From: Clostridia bacterium
GTDB lineage: Bacteria > Bacillota > Clostridia > Monoglobales > Monoglobaceae
Reading direction: 5' to 3'
Assembly: GCA_017546165.1 (NCBI GenBank)
Contig: JAFYXL010000014.1
Span: 1 to 64,000, forward strand
Length of the DNA stretch: 64,000 bases
The notes beneath the pieces are model-generated. The model made no database searches. It saw nothing but the letters and a program-made list of their open reading frames with translations, and was not told where the DNA came from. Positions 52,304 through 60,075 of this stretch are shown piece by piece. Within the stretch, counting starts at the first letter, position 1. Every line of letters starts with the position of its first letter. The position numbers and the translations under genes are program-made.

Positions 52304-53368
52304 ATGAATATAGAAATCATAAAAACAACCACTCCCAAGGCAAAGCCCGATAGCTCAAATCTTGGTTTTGGTAAGATTTTTTCAGACCATATGTTTATAA
52401 TGGACTATACAAAGGGAGAGGGCTGGAAAAACGCCCGAATCGTTCCCTTTGGCAGGTTTGAAATTCATCCTGCATCAACTGTTCTCCATTACGGATCTGA
52501 AATTTTTGAAGGACTTAAGGCTTACCGTCGTGCAGATGGTGAAGTTCAACTTTTCAGACCTATTGAAAATATCCGCAGAATGAACAACTCTGCAGAACGT
52601 CTTTGCCTTCCGCAGATTGATGAGGAAATGGCGTTGGAGATTTTGGAGACATTTGTTTCTTGCGAAAAGGATTGGACTCCATCAGCTCCCGGTACATCAC
52701 TTTATCTTAGACCATTTATGTTTGGTAATGACGAAAGCCTTGGCGTTCACGCAGTGCATAACGCTACATTTATGATTATTGCATCACCTGTTGGCAGTTA
52801 CTACAAAGAAGGTATCAATCCGGTTAAAATTATGATTGAGGCAGAGGATGTACGTGCTGTCCGTGGTGGTACAGGATATGCAAAGTGCGGTGGTAACTAT
52901 GCTGCGAGCAACCGTGCAGGGGAAAGAGCAGAACAAAAGGGTTATTCACAGGTGCTTTGGCTTGATGGCGTTGAAAGAAAGTACATCGAAGAAGTTGGCG
53001 CTATGAACGTTATGTTCAAAATCAACGGCGAGATTGTGACACCTGCTCTTACAGGTTCAATTCTTCCCGGTATTACAAGAAAGTCTTGCATTGAGGTTTT
53101 AAAAAGTGAGGGCTACAAAGTGTCAGAAAGACTCCTCAGCATTGACGAGCTTGAGGAAGCTATGGCAAATGGCACATTAGAGGAAGCGTGGGGTTGCGGT
53201 ACAGCTGCAGTTGTTTCACCAATTGGTGAGCTTTCCTATAAAGGCAAGGTATTTACCGTAAACAACGGTGAAATCGGCCAGATTACTCAGCATCTTTATG
53301 ATACCTTAACAGGTATCCAGTGGGGCAAAATTGAAGATAGCTTCGGTTGGACATATCCTGTAAAATAA
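52304..53368 (+). CDS. ilvE: Branched-chain amino acid aminotransferase
   Basis: 354 residues, the longer (eukaryote/Firmicutes-type) BCAT form. The PLP lysine is in GGTGYAKCGGNYAAS, followed by QVLWLDGVERKYIEEVGAMN and LTGSILPGITRKS. It moves the amino group between glutamate and the 2-oxoacids of Leu, Ile and Val. As the last gene of the T-box operon it would turn the oxoacid made by the oxidoreductase into leucine. Confidence 0.95.
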   Translation: MNIEIIKTTTPKAKPDSSNLGFGKIFSDHMFIMDYTKGEGWKNARIVPFGRFEIHPASTVLHYGSEIFEGLKAYRRADGEVQLFRPIENIRRMNNSAERLCLPQIDEEMALEILETFVSCEKDWTPSAPGTSLYLRPFMFGNDESLGVHAVHNATFMIIASPVGSYYKEGINPVKIMIEAEDVRAVRGGTGYAKCGGNYAASNRAGERAEQKGYSQVLWLDGVERKYIEEVGAMNVMFKINGEIVTPALTGSILPGITRKSCIEVLKSEGYKVSERLLSIDELEEAMANGTLEEAWGCGTAAVVSPIGELSYKGKVFTVNNGEIGQITQHLYDTLTGIQWGKIEDSFGWTYPVK

Positions 53369-53416
53369 TTATTTAGAAGGTATAACTGACACAATGGTTA
53401 GGAGTGACTGCATAAT

Positions 53417-54220
53417 ATGTATAACAACTACTATATAATAGACTCCCACTGTCATATTTATCCTGAAAAGATTGCTGCAAAAGCAGTAGGAGCAACAGAT
53501 AAATTTTATGGAGTAACATCCCACGGCAAAGGCACTGTAAAGCACCTGATGGAACGTTGTAAATCCGAAGGTGTGGATCACGCAATTGTTCAGTCTGTTG
53601 CAACTACACCAAAACAGGTAAAAAGTATAAATGAATTTATAGCTGTTGAAGTTTCAAATAGTAATGGTTTCCTCACGGGTTTGGGTACTCTCCATCCGGA
53701 TAGCGAAAATATCGCAGAGGATATAGAATACCTAAAAAGTCTTGGATTAAAAGGTGTAAAACTTCATCCTGATATTCAACAATTTGAAGTTGACAACAAA
53801 AAGCTTTTTAAAATGTACGAAATCTGCGAAAAGGAAAACCTTACAATGCTGGTACACACCGGGGATTATCGATACGATTTTTCTAATCCGGACAGAGTCA
53901 TTAATGTTTTAACAAACTTTCCCAAACTTAAGTTTATTGGAGCTCATTTTGGTGGCTGGTCAGTATGGGAAGAAGCATCAGAAAAGTTGTCCAAATTTAG
54001 GAATTTTTATGTTGATTGTTCATCAAGCTTTGGTTTTTCAAATAAGGCAGACTTTAAGGAAATTACATTAAGATACGGCACTGACAAAGTTTTGTTTGGC
54101 ACTGATTATCCTATGTGGGGACTTAAAGATGAGCTTGAAACCTTTTTTACGTTAGGCTTTGATGATGAAACAAACCGGAAGATTTTAAGTGAAAACGCAA
54201 AAAAATTATTTGAAATTTAG
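53417..54220 (+). CDS. Amidohydrolase-family TIM-barrel hydrolase
   Basis: 267 residues. Metal ligands are visible in IIDSHCHIYP (HXH), VKLHPD, MLVHTGD, FIGAHFGGW and LFGTDYPMWG, the layout of the amidohydrolase-2 (ACMSD-like) group, which hydrolyses or decarboxylates small acids. It begins 48 bases after ilvE with TAGGAGTG, and may be the tail of that operon or a separate gene. Substrate unknown. Confidence 0.85.
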   Translation: MYNNYYIIDSHCHIYPEKIAAKAVGATDKFYGVTSHGKGTVKHLMERCKSEGVDHAIVQSVATTPKQVKSINEFIAVEVSNSNGFLTGLGTLHPDSENIAEDIEYLKSLGLKGVKLHPDIQQFEVDNKKLFKMYEICEKENLTMLVHTGDYRYDFSNPDRVINVLTNFPKLKFIGAHFGGWSVWEEASEKLSKFRNFYVDCSSSFGFSNKADFKEITLRYGTDKVLFGTDYPMWGLKDELETFFTLGFDDETNRKILSENAKKLFEI

Positions 54221-54225
54221 AATTA

Positions 54226-54245
54226 ACGGTCGCGCTTGCGACCGT
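54226..54245 (+). terminator. Terminator after the amidohydrolase gene
   Basis: ACGGTCGC (54226-54233) pairs with GCGACCGT (54238-54245), GC-rich, followed by six T. It marks the left border of the recombinase region. Confidence 0.9.
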
Positions 54246-54298
54246 TTTTTGTTTATTCTTCTGTTTTATTGTCCAAAATAATATCAGAGGTGATTTTC

Positions 54299-54463
54299 AT
54301 GAAAATAACAAGATTTGTAAACGGTGAAAAACTGAACAAGCCAATTGACGGAAATATTTTTATAAAAAAGGAAATTATTTCAGAAACTATTGACAAGGTA
54401 AATCGCAGACTAAACATTAACCACTTAGCAAAAGATGTTATAAGGGTGGAAACAAATGAATAA
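54299..54463 (+). CDS. 54-residue protein translationally coupled to the recombinase, possible excision factor
   Basis: ATG at 54299 lies behind AGAGGTGATTTTC and opens 54 codons (MKITRFVNGEKLNKPIDGN..., ending VIRVETNE). Its end overlaps the recombinase start by eight bases. It is a small, charged protein with no named family known to me. Small proteins coded next to large serine recombinases often steer the reaction toward excision (for example SprB in SPbeta). That role is inference from position only. Confidence 0.6.
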   Translation: MKITRFVNGEKLNKPIDGNIFIKKEIISETIDKVNRRLNINHLAKDVIRVETNE

Positions 54464-55811
54464 AATAGCAGCAATTTATATTCGCGTTTCAACCGATGCT
54501 CAAAGAGAGGAAGGTTACTCAATTGATGCTCAAAAGGAAATGCTTACAGCTTATTGTGTGTCAAAAGGAATAAAGAATTATGACTATTATATTGACGGTG
54601 GATTTAGCGGAAGCAATATTGAAAGACCTGAATTAAAGCGTCTTATTGACGATATAAAAAATGATAAAGTGTCCTGCGTTATTGTTTACAAACTTGACCG
54701 ACTTTCCAGAAGCCAAAAGGATACACTGTATCTGATTGAAGATGTTTTTAACCCTAAAGGAGTCGATTTTGTATCTTTAAACGAGAGTATGGATACATCT
54801 ACCCCTCTTGGAAGGCTTATGTTGGGAATACTTTCAGCTTTTGCACAACTTGAACGTGAAAATATCCGGGAACGCACAAGTATGGGTATGAAAGAGCGTG
54901 TAAAAAACGGATATTGGATGGGTGGAGGCAGAGTCCCATTTGGATATGACTACGACTCTGAAAAAGGTATTTTAGTGCCAAACAAAGATGCAGAAACGGT
55001 ACGAAAAGTTTATGATCTTTATTTAAACGGATATTCCACCAACGCAATTGCAAGGATGCTGGGACTAAGTTATGAACGTCTGGCAAGGCAAATATTAACC
55101 CGCAAAACCAATGCGGGTTTTATAATTTATAAAGGGGAGGAATTTTTAGGGCGACACCAACCTATCGTCAGTCCTGAAACATACGAACGTGCCATGCAGA
55201 TGATGTCCGAGCGTTCAGACAGACGAAAAACCGATGCAGGATATTTGCTCACAGGATTGGTAAAATGCGGCGCTTGCGGGGCAAAAATGCGTTACCAAAA
55301 ATGGGGGAAAGCCGGGTATAAGTTGGTCTGTTATTCCCACGACAAAAGCAAAGCCCATCTGGTAAGAGACCCGGATTGTACCAATCAAGGCATTTGGGCA
55401 CAGGAACTTGAAACAGTAGTCCTTGATGACTTATTTTCCTTTTCGATTAAAAGAAAGCATAAAACTTCAAAAAATGAAAAAAGTGTAATTGATGTTTTAA
55501 AAGAAAATGAAAAAAAGTTAAATGATAAATTAAAAAGATTATATAACCTTTATGCAGAAGCAGAAGATGAGGCTTTAAAAGAAACCATATCGGAAGTGAA
55601 AAGAGGTTTGGATTCTGTAAAAAAACAGATTAACCGCGAGGAAAAACAGCAGTTAATTTCAAAGCGCAGTAATGAATTAAAAAAGCAATTATCCACATTG
55701 CGTGAAAGTTGGAAGTATATGACAAACCACGAACAAAAAAATATTGTGAATGATTGTATTGAAAAAATAGTTGTGAACAATAATGAAGTAAAAATTTACT
55801 ACAAAATATAA
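54456..55811 (+). CDS. Large serine recombinase, SpoIVCA/phage integrase type
   Basis: 451 residues. Catalytic Ser12 in AIYIRVSTDAQREEG, YKLDRLSRSQKDT and LSAFAQLERENIRERTSMGM of the resolvase domain, then the recombinase domain (PFGYDYDSEKGILVPN, MLGLSYERLARQIL), a zinc ribbon (KCGACGAKMRYQKWG with Cys in VCYSH and DPDCTNQG) and a coiled-coil C-terminus. Such enzymes cut and join attP/attB sites. The gene ends 11 bases before the stop of a truncated sigG on the opposite strand, the same convergent layout as a skin-element recombinase beside its interrupted sigma gene. Confidence 0.95.
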   Translation: MNKIAAIYIRVSTDAQREEGYSIDAQKEMLTAYCVSKGIKNYDYYIDGGFSGSNIERPELKRLIDDIKNDKVSCVIVYKLDRLSRSQKDTLYLIEDVFNPKGVDFVSLNESMDTSTPLGRLMLGILSAFAQLERENIRERTSMGMKERVKNGYWMGGGRVPFGYDYDSEKGILVPNKDAETVRKVYDLYLNGYSTNAIARMLGLSYERLARQILTRKTNAGFIIYKGEEFLGRHQPIVSPETYERAMQMMSERSDRRKTDAGYLLTGLVKCGACGAKMRYQKWGKAGYKLVCYSHDKSKAHLVRDPDCTNQGIWAQELETVVLDDLFSFSIKRKHKTSKNEKSVIDVLKENEKKLNDKLKRLYNLYAEAEDEALKETISEVKRGLDSVKKQINREEKQQLISKRSNELKKQLSTLRESWKYMTNHEQKNIVNDCIEKIVVNNNEVKIYYKI

Positions 55812-55840
55812 ACCACTTTTCTCTAAGAGACATTCATCGG
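55812..55840. other. Probable attachment site at the sigG junction
   Basis: SigG-like coding ends at the Met codon 55835-55837. To its left the sequence turns into TCTCTAAGAGA (55820-55830), a perfect inverted repeat, and then the recombinase gene. The crossover should lie at or next to the CGGCACTGCATACG-side codons for Ala-Val-Pro-Met, a strongly conserved stretch of region 2 that would make a good attB. Confidence 0.6.
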
Positions 55841-56122
55841 CACTGCATACGTCGAAAATTTAACACCATGGGACGTATCAAAATTATCAAGAGCTTTTAT
55901 AAGTCCAATGCATCCAACCTGAAATAAATCGTCTATATTTTCATTGCGGTTAGAAAATCTTTGAATAACACTTAACACCAGGCGAAGGTTGCCGTAAATA
56001 AATTCCTGACGGGCCTCTTTGTCACCTTTCTGGATTTTTTCAAAAAGTTCTTGTTTTTGGGCCTCGGTCAAGATGGGAAGCTTTGAGGTATTCACCCCGC
56101 ATATATCAACTTTATTTATCAT
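55823..56122 (-). pseudogene. sigG: 5' fragment of the forespore sigma factor gene sigG
   Basis: 99 residues out of about 257 in a complete sigma-G. The N-terminus (MINKVDICGVNTSKLPIL) is the sigma-G signature. Region 2 is present through NLRLVLSVIQRFSNRNENID, DLFQVGCIGLIKALDNFD and VKFSTYAVPM. After AVPM, where sigma-G continues with IIGEIRRY, there are only three foreign residues and a stop. Regions 2.4, 3 and 4 are absent and not found elsewhere in this window. ATG at 56122 is the likely start, with GAGAGGGG upstream. The gene is either dead or rebuilt by recombination. Confidence 0.88.
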
Positions 56123-56255
56123 AATAATTTCAACCCCTCTCAAAATTTTCCTAAAATCATTATCTCACGAAGGCTTAAAACCTATACCGTAAATTTAAAA
56201 ATCATATAGCATTTTCCTAAAGCATAAGCATAGGTAATGAAAGTGAGGAATGTAT

Positions 56256-56495
56256 ATGATTTGCAGTATAAATGAACTTAAAACAAAAGAAGTAATAAAT
56301 GTATCAACGGGTGCCAGACTTGGCTACGTTACCGATTTTGAGATTGACCTTAATACAGGAAAACTTACTGCAATAGTTGTGCCGGGAGCATACAAAATGA
56401 TGGGATTTTTAGGACGGGAAGAGGACATAATAATAAAGTGGGAAAATATAAAAAAAATTGGTGACGATATTATAATTATTGAAAACCTACAATAA
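56256..56495 (+). CDS. YlmC/YmxH-family PRC-barrel sporulation protein
   Basis: 79 residues. A short PRC-barrel protein (LKTKEVINVSTGARLGYVTD, then LTAIVVPGAYKMMGFLGREED and IIKWENIKKIGDDIIII), the YlmC/YmxH type normally coded close to sigE-sigG in spore-formers. The ATG at 56256 is about seven bases after GTGAGG; the one at 56250 is too close. Here it diverges from the sigG fragment instead of following it on the same strand, another sign of rearrangement. Confidence 0.88.
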   Translation: MICSINELKTKEVINVSTGARLGYVTDFEIDLNTGKLTAIVVPGAYKMMGFLGREEDIIIKWENIKKIGDDIIIIENLQ

Positions 56496-56530
56496 AACTG
56501 AAAAAAATTGATGTAATTTGCTTAAAAAGC

Positions 56531-56559
56531 TTGCAATATTTTGTCTGTAATGGTATAAT
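56531..56559 (+). promoter_or_regulatory. Promoter of pncB
   Basis: TTGCAA (56531-56536), 17-base spacer, TATAAT (56554-56559), about 36 bases before the ATG. Confidence 0.8.
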
Positions 56560-56595
56560 TATTTTGTATTATTATGTATAAGGAGCTATTTGGTT

Positions 56596-58023
56596 ATGAA
56601 CAATACATTGCTAACTGACTTTTATGAAATAACCATGGCAAACGGATATTTTAAAAACAAAATCTACGATGAAATTGCATACTTCGATATGTTTTTTCGC
56701 AAGGTACCGGATAATGCAGGCTTTGCTATTATGGCAGGAGTTGAGCAGGTCATTGAGTATCTGAATGAGCTTAAATTTGAAGATGAAGATATTGAGTTTT
56801 TACGCAGTAAAGGTATTTTTGACGAAGACTTTCTGACTTATCTTAAAAATTTCAAATTTGAATGTGATGTTTGGGCGATTCCTGAGGGGACACCAATTTT
56901 CCCTAATGAGCCTATTTTGACCGTCAGGGGACCACTCATCCAGGCGCAATTTATCGAAACAATGATATTGCTTAGCGTAAATCACCAAAGTCTTATAGCC
57001 ACCAAAAGCAATCGTATTGTTCGTGCAGCTGAAGGAAGGCCTGTTATGGAATTTGGGTCACGCAGAGCTCAAGGTACAGGTGGTGCTATTTTAGGTGCCA
57101 GAGCAGCTTTTATCGGTGGTGCTTCAGGTACTGCTTGTACTGTTGCGGACAAGCTTTATGGAGTTCCTGCACTTGGTACAATGGCACACAGTTGGATTCA
57201 GTCATTTGATTCTGAATATGAGGCATTTCGTGCTTATGCACTTGCTTACCCCGATTCTTGCACGTTTCTTGTGGATACATTCAATGTACTTAAATCTGGT
57301 GTTCCCAATGCAATCCGTGTTTTTGACGAAGTTTTAAAACCTATGGGAATTCGACCCAAAGGTGTAAGAATCGACAGTGGCGACATCACATATCTTACCA
57401 AGCAAACAAGAAAAATGCTTGATGCTGCAGGATATGAGGATGTAGGAATTGTTATTTCAAATTCACTTGATGAACATATCATCCGTGATATTTTGAAACA
57501 AGGTGCATGCGTTGATTCCTTTGGTGTTGGTGAAAGACTTATCACATCAAAATCTGAGCCTGTTTTTGGCGGCGTTTATAAATTAGTTGCTGTTGAGAAA
57601 GATGGCAAAATCGTGCCAAAAATCAAGGTCAGCGAAAATGTTGCCAAAATTACAAACCCTTGCTTTAAAAAGGTTTACCGACTATTTTCAAGGGAAAGTG
57701 GTATGGCCATTGCGGACGTTATAACTCTTGCTGACGAAAAAATTGATGATAGTGGCACTTATGAAATCTTTAACCCTGAACATACCTGGAAAAGAAAAAC
57801 TATTTCAGACTTTGTAGCGGTTGAACTTCAGGTTCCTATATTCGAAAAAGGTAAGTGTGTTTATAAATCACCTGACTTAAAAGACATTAGAAAATATTGT
57901 GAGGAACAGATTGATAAAATCTGGGACGAAGTCAAGCGTTTTGAAAACCCTCACGAATATTACGTTGACCTTTCAGAAAATCTTTGGAATATAAAATATC
58001 AGCTTTTATCAAAGCACAGATAA
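56596..58023 (+). CDS. pncB: Nicotinate phosphoribosyltransferase
   Basis: 475 residues from the ATG at 56596, ten bases after AAGGAG. Signatures: LLTDFYEITMANGYFKN, FGSRRAQGTGGAILGARAAF and VRIDSGDITYLTKQTRKMLD. It makes nicotinate mononucleotide from nicotinate and PRPP in NAD salvage. The next gene codes for a PRPP synthetase-like enzyme, which would supply the co-substrate. Confidence 0.95.
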   Translation: MNNTLLTDFYEITMANGYFKNKIYDEIAYFDMFFRKVPDNAGFAIMAGVEQVIEYLNELKFEDEDIEFLRSKGIFDEDFLTYLKNFKFECDVWAIPEGTPIFPNEPILTVRGPLIQAQFIETMILLSVNHQSLIATKSNRIVRAAEGRPVMEFGSRRAQGTGGAILGARAAFIGGASGTACTVADKLYGVPALGTMAHSWIQSFDSEYEAFRAYALAYPDSCTFLVDTFNVLKSGVPNAIRVFDEVLKPMGIRPKGVRIDSGDITYLTKQTRKMLDAAGYEDVGIVISNSLDEHIIRDILKQGACVDSFGVGERLITSKSEPVFGGVYKLVAVEKDGKIVPKIKVSENVAKITNPCFKKVYRLFSRESGMAIADVITLADEKIDDSGTYEIFNPEHTWKRKTISDFVAVELQVPIFEKGKCVYKSPDLKDIRKYCEEQIDKIWDEVKRFENPHEYYVDLSENLWNIKYQLLSKHR

Positions 58024-58091
58024 TTATCAGCAGACTCGTATATGAGTTTTGCTTTTAAACCATAAATCTTTTCATTCAAAGGAGAAAACAA

Positions 58092-59222
58092 ATGAAATCA
58101 ACAATTGAATCTTACAACTTAGGCCGCCTCGGCGTAATTGGTATGACAGGTTGTGAAAGCTTTTGCGAAAAGGTGGACTACTATCTCAAAACCTTTAATG
58201 CCGATGATGTAAACAACCTTGGTACATTTTTGCTTCCTGTAAAGCTTTCAAGATTTGGTACAGGCGAAGCAAAAGCAACATTGCTTCACTCAGCAAGAAC
58301 ATACGATGTTTATATCATTGTTGACTGCTTTAATTATGGTGAAACATTCAAGCTTTATGGAACAGATGTTCCAATGAGTCCTGACGATCATTATCAGGAT
58401 TTAAAACGTACCATTTCAGCGCTTGGAGGCAAAGCAAAGCGCATTACTGTTATTATGCCTATGCTTTATGAAGGTCGTCAGCACAAGCGTTCATCAAGAG
58501 AGTCTCTTGACTGTGCTATGGCTCTTCAGGAACTTTGTAATATTGGTGTTAGCAACATTATTACTTTTGATGCACATGATCCAAGAGTTCAAAATGCAAT
58601 TCCGCTTAATGGTTTTGAAAATGTTATGCCTACATATCAGATGATAAAGGCTTGCCTTAAATATGATAAAGATATTATTTTAAACAAGGATAATACAATG
58701 ATTATTTCACCTGATGAAGGTGCAATGTCAAGATGTATGTATTATTCATCTGTCCTCGAAATGGAACTTGGTATGTTCTACAAACGTCGCGACTACTCAA
58801 AGGTTGTAAATGGTAAAAATCCTATTGTTGCCCACGAATTCTTAGGGTCCGACGTGGATGGAAAAAATGTTATTATTGTTGATGATATGATTTCTTCAGG
58901 CGATTCTATGATAGATGTTTCAAAAGAGCTTAAAAAGAGAAACGCATCACGTGTATTTATGTTTTCAACTTTCGGTCTTTTCACCGAAGGTTTTGAAAGA
59001 TTTGATAAAGCTTATGAAGAAGGTCTCATTGAAGGTGTATTTACTACAAACCTTATTTACTCAAAACCTGAACTTTTAACAAAGCCTTGGTATCACCAAG
59101 TTGATATGAGTAAGTATGTCGCACTTCTTATCAGTGAACTTAATGCTGAACATTCAATCAGTGAACTGCTTAATCCTATTAAAAGAATTGAAAAGGTTTT
59201 GGATAAATATAAAAATATATAA
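58092..59222 (+). CDS. Ribose-phosphate pyrophosphokinase homologue
   Basis: 376 residues, about 60 more than a standard Prs. The PRPP-binding signature is VIIVDDMISSGDSMIDVSKE. The metal/ATP part is TFDAHDPRVQNAIPLNGFE, and MPMLYEGRQHKRSSRESLD replaces the usual PYARQDRK stretch. It transfers pyrophosphate from ATP to ribose 5-phosphate. The N-terminus departs from standard Prs (LGRLGVIGMTGCESFCEKVD), so it may be a specialised second copy serving NAD salvage with pncB, 68 bases upstream. Confidence 0.88.
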   Translation: MKSTIESYNLGRLGVIGMTGCESFCEKVDYYLKTFNADDVNNLGTFLLPVKLSRFGTGEAKATLLHSARTYDVYIIVDCFNYGETFKLYGTDVPMSPDDHYQDLKRTISALGGKAKRITVIMPMLYEGRQHKRSSRESLDCAMALQELCNIGVSNIITFDAHDPRVQNAIPLNGFENVMPTYQMIKACLKYDKDIILNKDNTMIISPDEGAMSRCMYYSSVLEMELGMFYKRRDYSKVVNGKNPIVAHEFLGSDVDGKNVIIVDDMISSGDSMIDVSKELKKRNASRVFMFSTFGLFTEGFERFDKAYEEGLIEGVFTTNLIYSKPELLTKPWYHQVDMSKYVALLISELNAEHSISELLNPIKRIEKVLDKYKNI

Positions 59223-59239
59223 AACCCCAGAGGTAAAAA

Positions 59240-60070
59240 ATGGTTAGATTACAGAAATATCTTGCAGATGCAGGTGTTGCGTCAAGAAGAGCGTCGGAAA
59301 AGTTAATAGCTGAAGGCAGGGTTTCGGTCAATGGCGAAACAGTCCGTGAAATGGGCGTTCAGGTAGATGAAAATTATGATATAGTTGAGTTTGACGGGGA
59401 AGTTGTAAGGAATACAACAAAAAAAGAATATATTATGCTTAATAAACCCGTTGGCTTTATTACAACGGTATCTGATGACAAAGACCGCCCGACTGTTATG
59501 GAGCTTGTGTCAGATATAAGCACAAGAATTTACCCTGTTGGCAGGCTCGACTATGATACCGAAGGATTATTACTTCTTACCAATGACGGTGATTTGACCT
59601 ATCGGATTACCCACCCAAAACACGATATAGAGAAAACTTATGTTGCAGAAGTTACCGGTGATATTTCAATGGATACCATTACTCAACTCAGACGAGGGGT
59701 AGAGGTTGATGGTGTAAAAACAAGTCCTGCGCAAGTGGAAGTAGTTGGCGCAACCCAGTATGGCACCAAAGTGGAAATAACAATACACGAAGGCAGAAAC
59801 AGACAAGTGCGAAAGATGTTTGAGGCTGTTGGATGTATTGTTAAAAAACTTCGCCGCACTCGTGAAGCAGGTCTCAATCTTGGACATCTGCCTCTTGGAA
59901 AATGGCGAAAACTCAGTGAGTCTGAAATCAATATGCTAAAAAAAATTGATATTGAAGGTTCCAACAAAAAAAGTCGCAAAGGCAGAGCATTTGATGGAAC
60001 AAAGAAGCAGTTTAAAGCTCACAGCAGAAATTCAAACCGAAAAAATAATACTACCGGAAGAAAAAGGTAA
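59240..60070 (+). CDS. rluB: 23S rRNA pseudouridine synthase, RluB family
   Basis: 276 residues. An S4 RNA-binding domain (VRLQKYLADAGVASRRASEK) is followed by the pseudouridine synthase domain with the catalytic Asp in PVGRLDYDTEGLLLLTNDG and EGRNRQVRKMFEAVGC. The lysine/arginine-rich tail (last about 30 residues) probably adds RNA affinity. It converts a uridine of 23S rRNA to pseudouridine. In Firmicutes it is often near scpB; here it lies between PRPP synthetase and a flavoprotein. Confidence 0.93.
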   Translation: MVRLQKYLADAGVASRRASEKLIAEGRVSVNGETVREMGVQVDENYDIVEFDGEVVRNTTKKEYIMLNKPVGFITTVSDDKDRPTVMELVSDISTRIYPVGRLDYDTEGLLLLTNDGDLTYRITHPKHDIEKTYVAEVTGDISMDTITQLRRGVEVDGVKTSPAQVEVVGATQYGTKVEITIHEGRNRQVRKMFEAVGCIVKKLRRTREAGLNLGHLPLGKWRKLSESEINMLKKIDIEGSNKKSRKGRAFDGTKKQFKAHSRNSNRKNNTTGRKR

Positions 60071-60075
60071 ATAAA

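Noticed and set aside
39491-54245. The pyr and vor operons as cargo of the recombinase element
   Set aside because: They are ordinary core operons with matching composition and normal terminators, and no second attachment site or mobile-element genes were seen. I do not extend the element leftward beyond 54245, although its true far end is unknown.
55823-55840. sigG ending by a simple nonsense mutation
   Set aside because: The bases after the AVPM codons do not resemble sigG in any frame and run directly into the recombinase gene, so homology ends rather than the frame alone.
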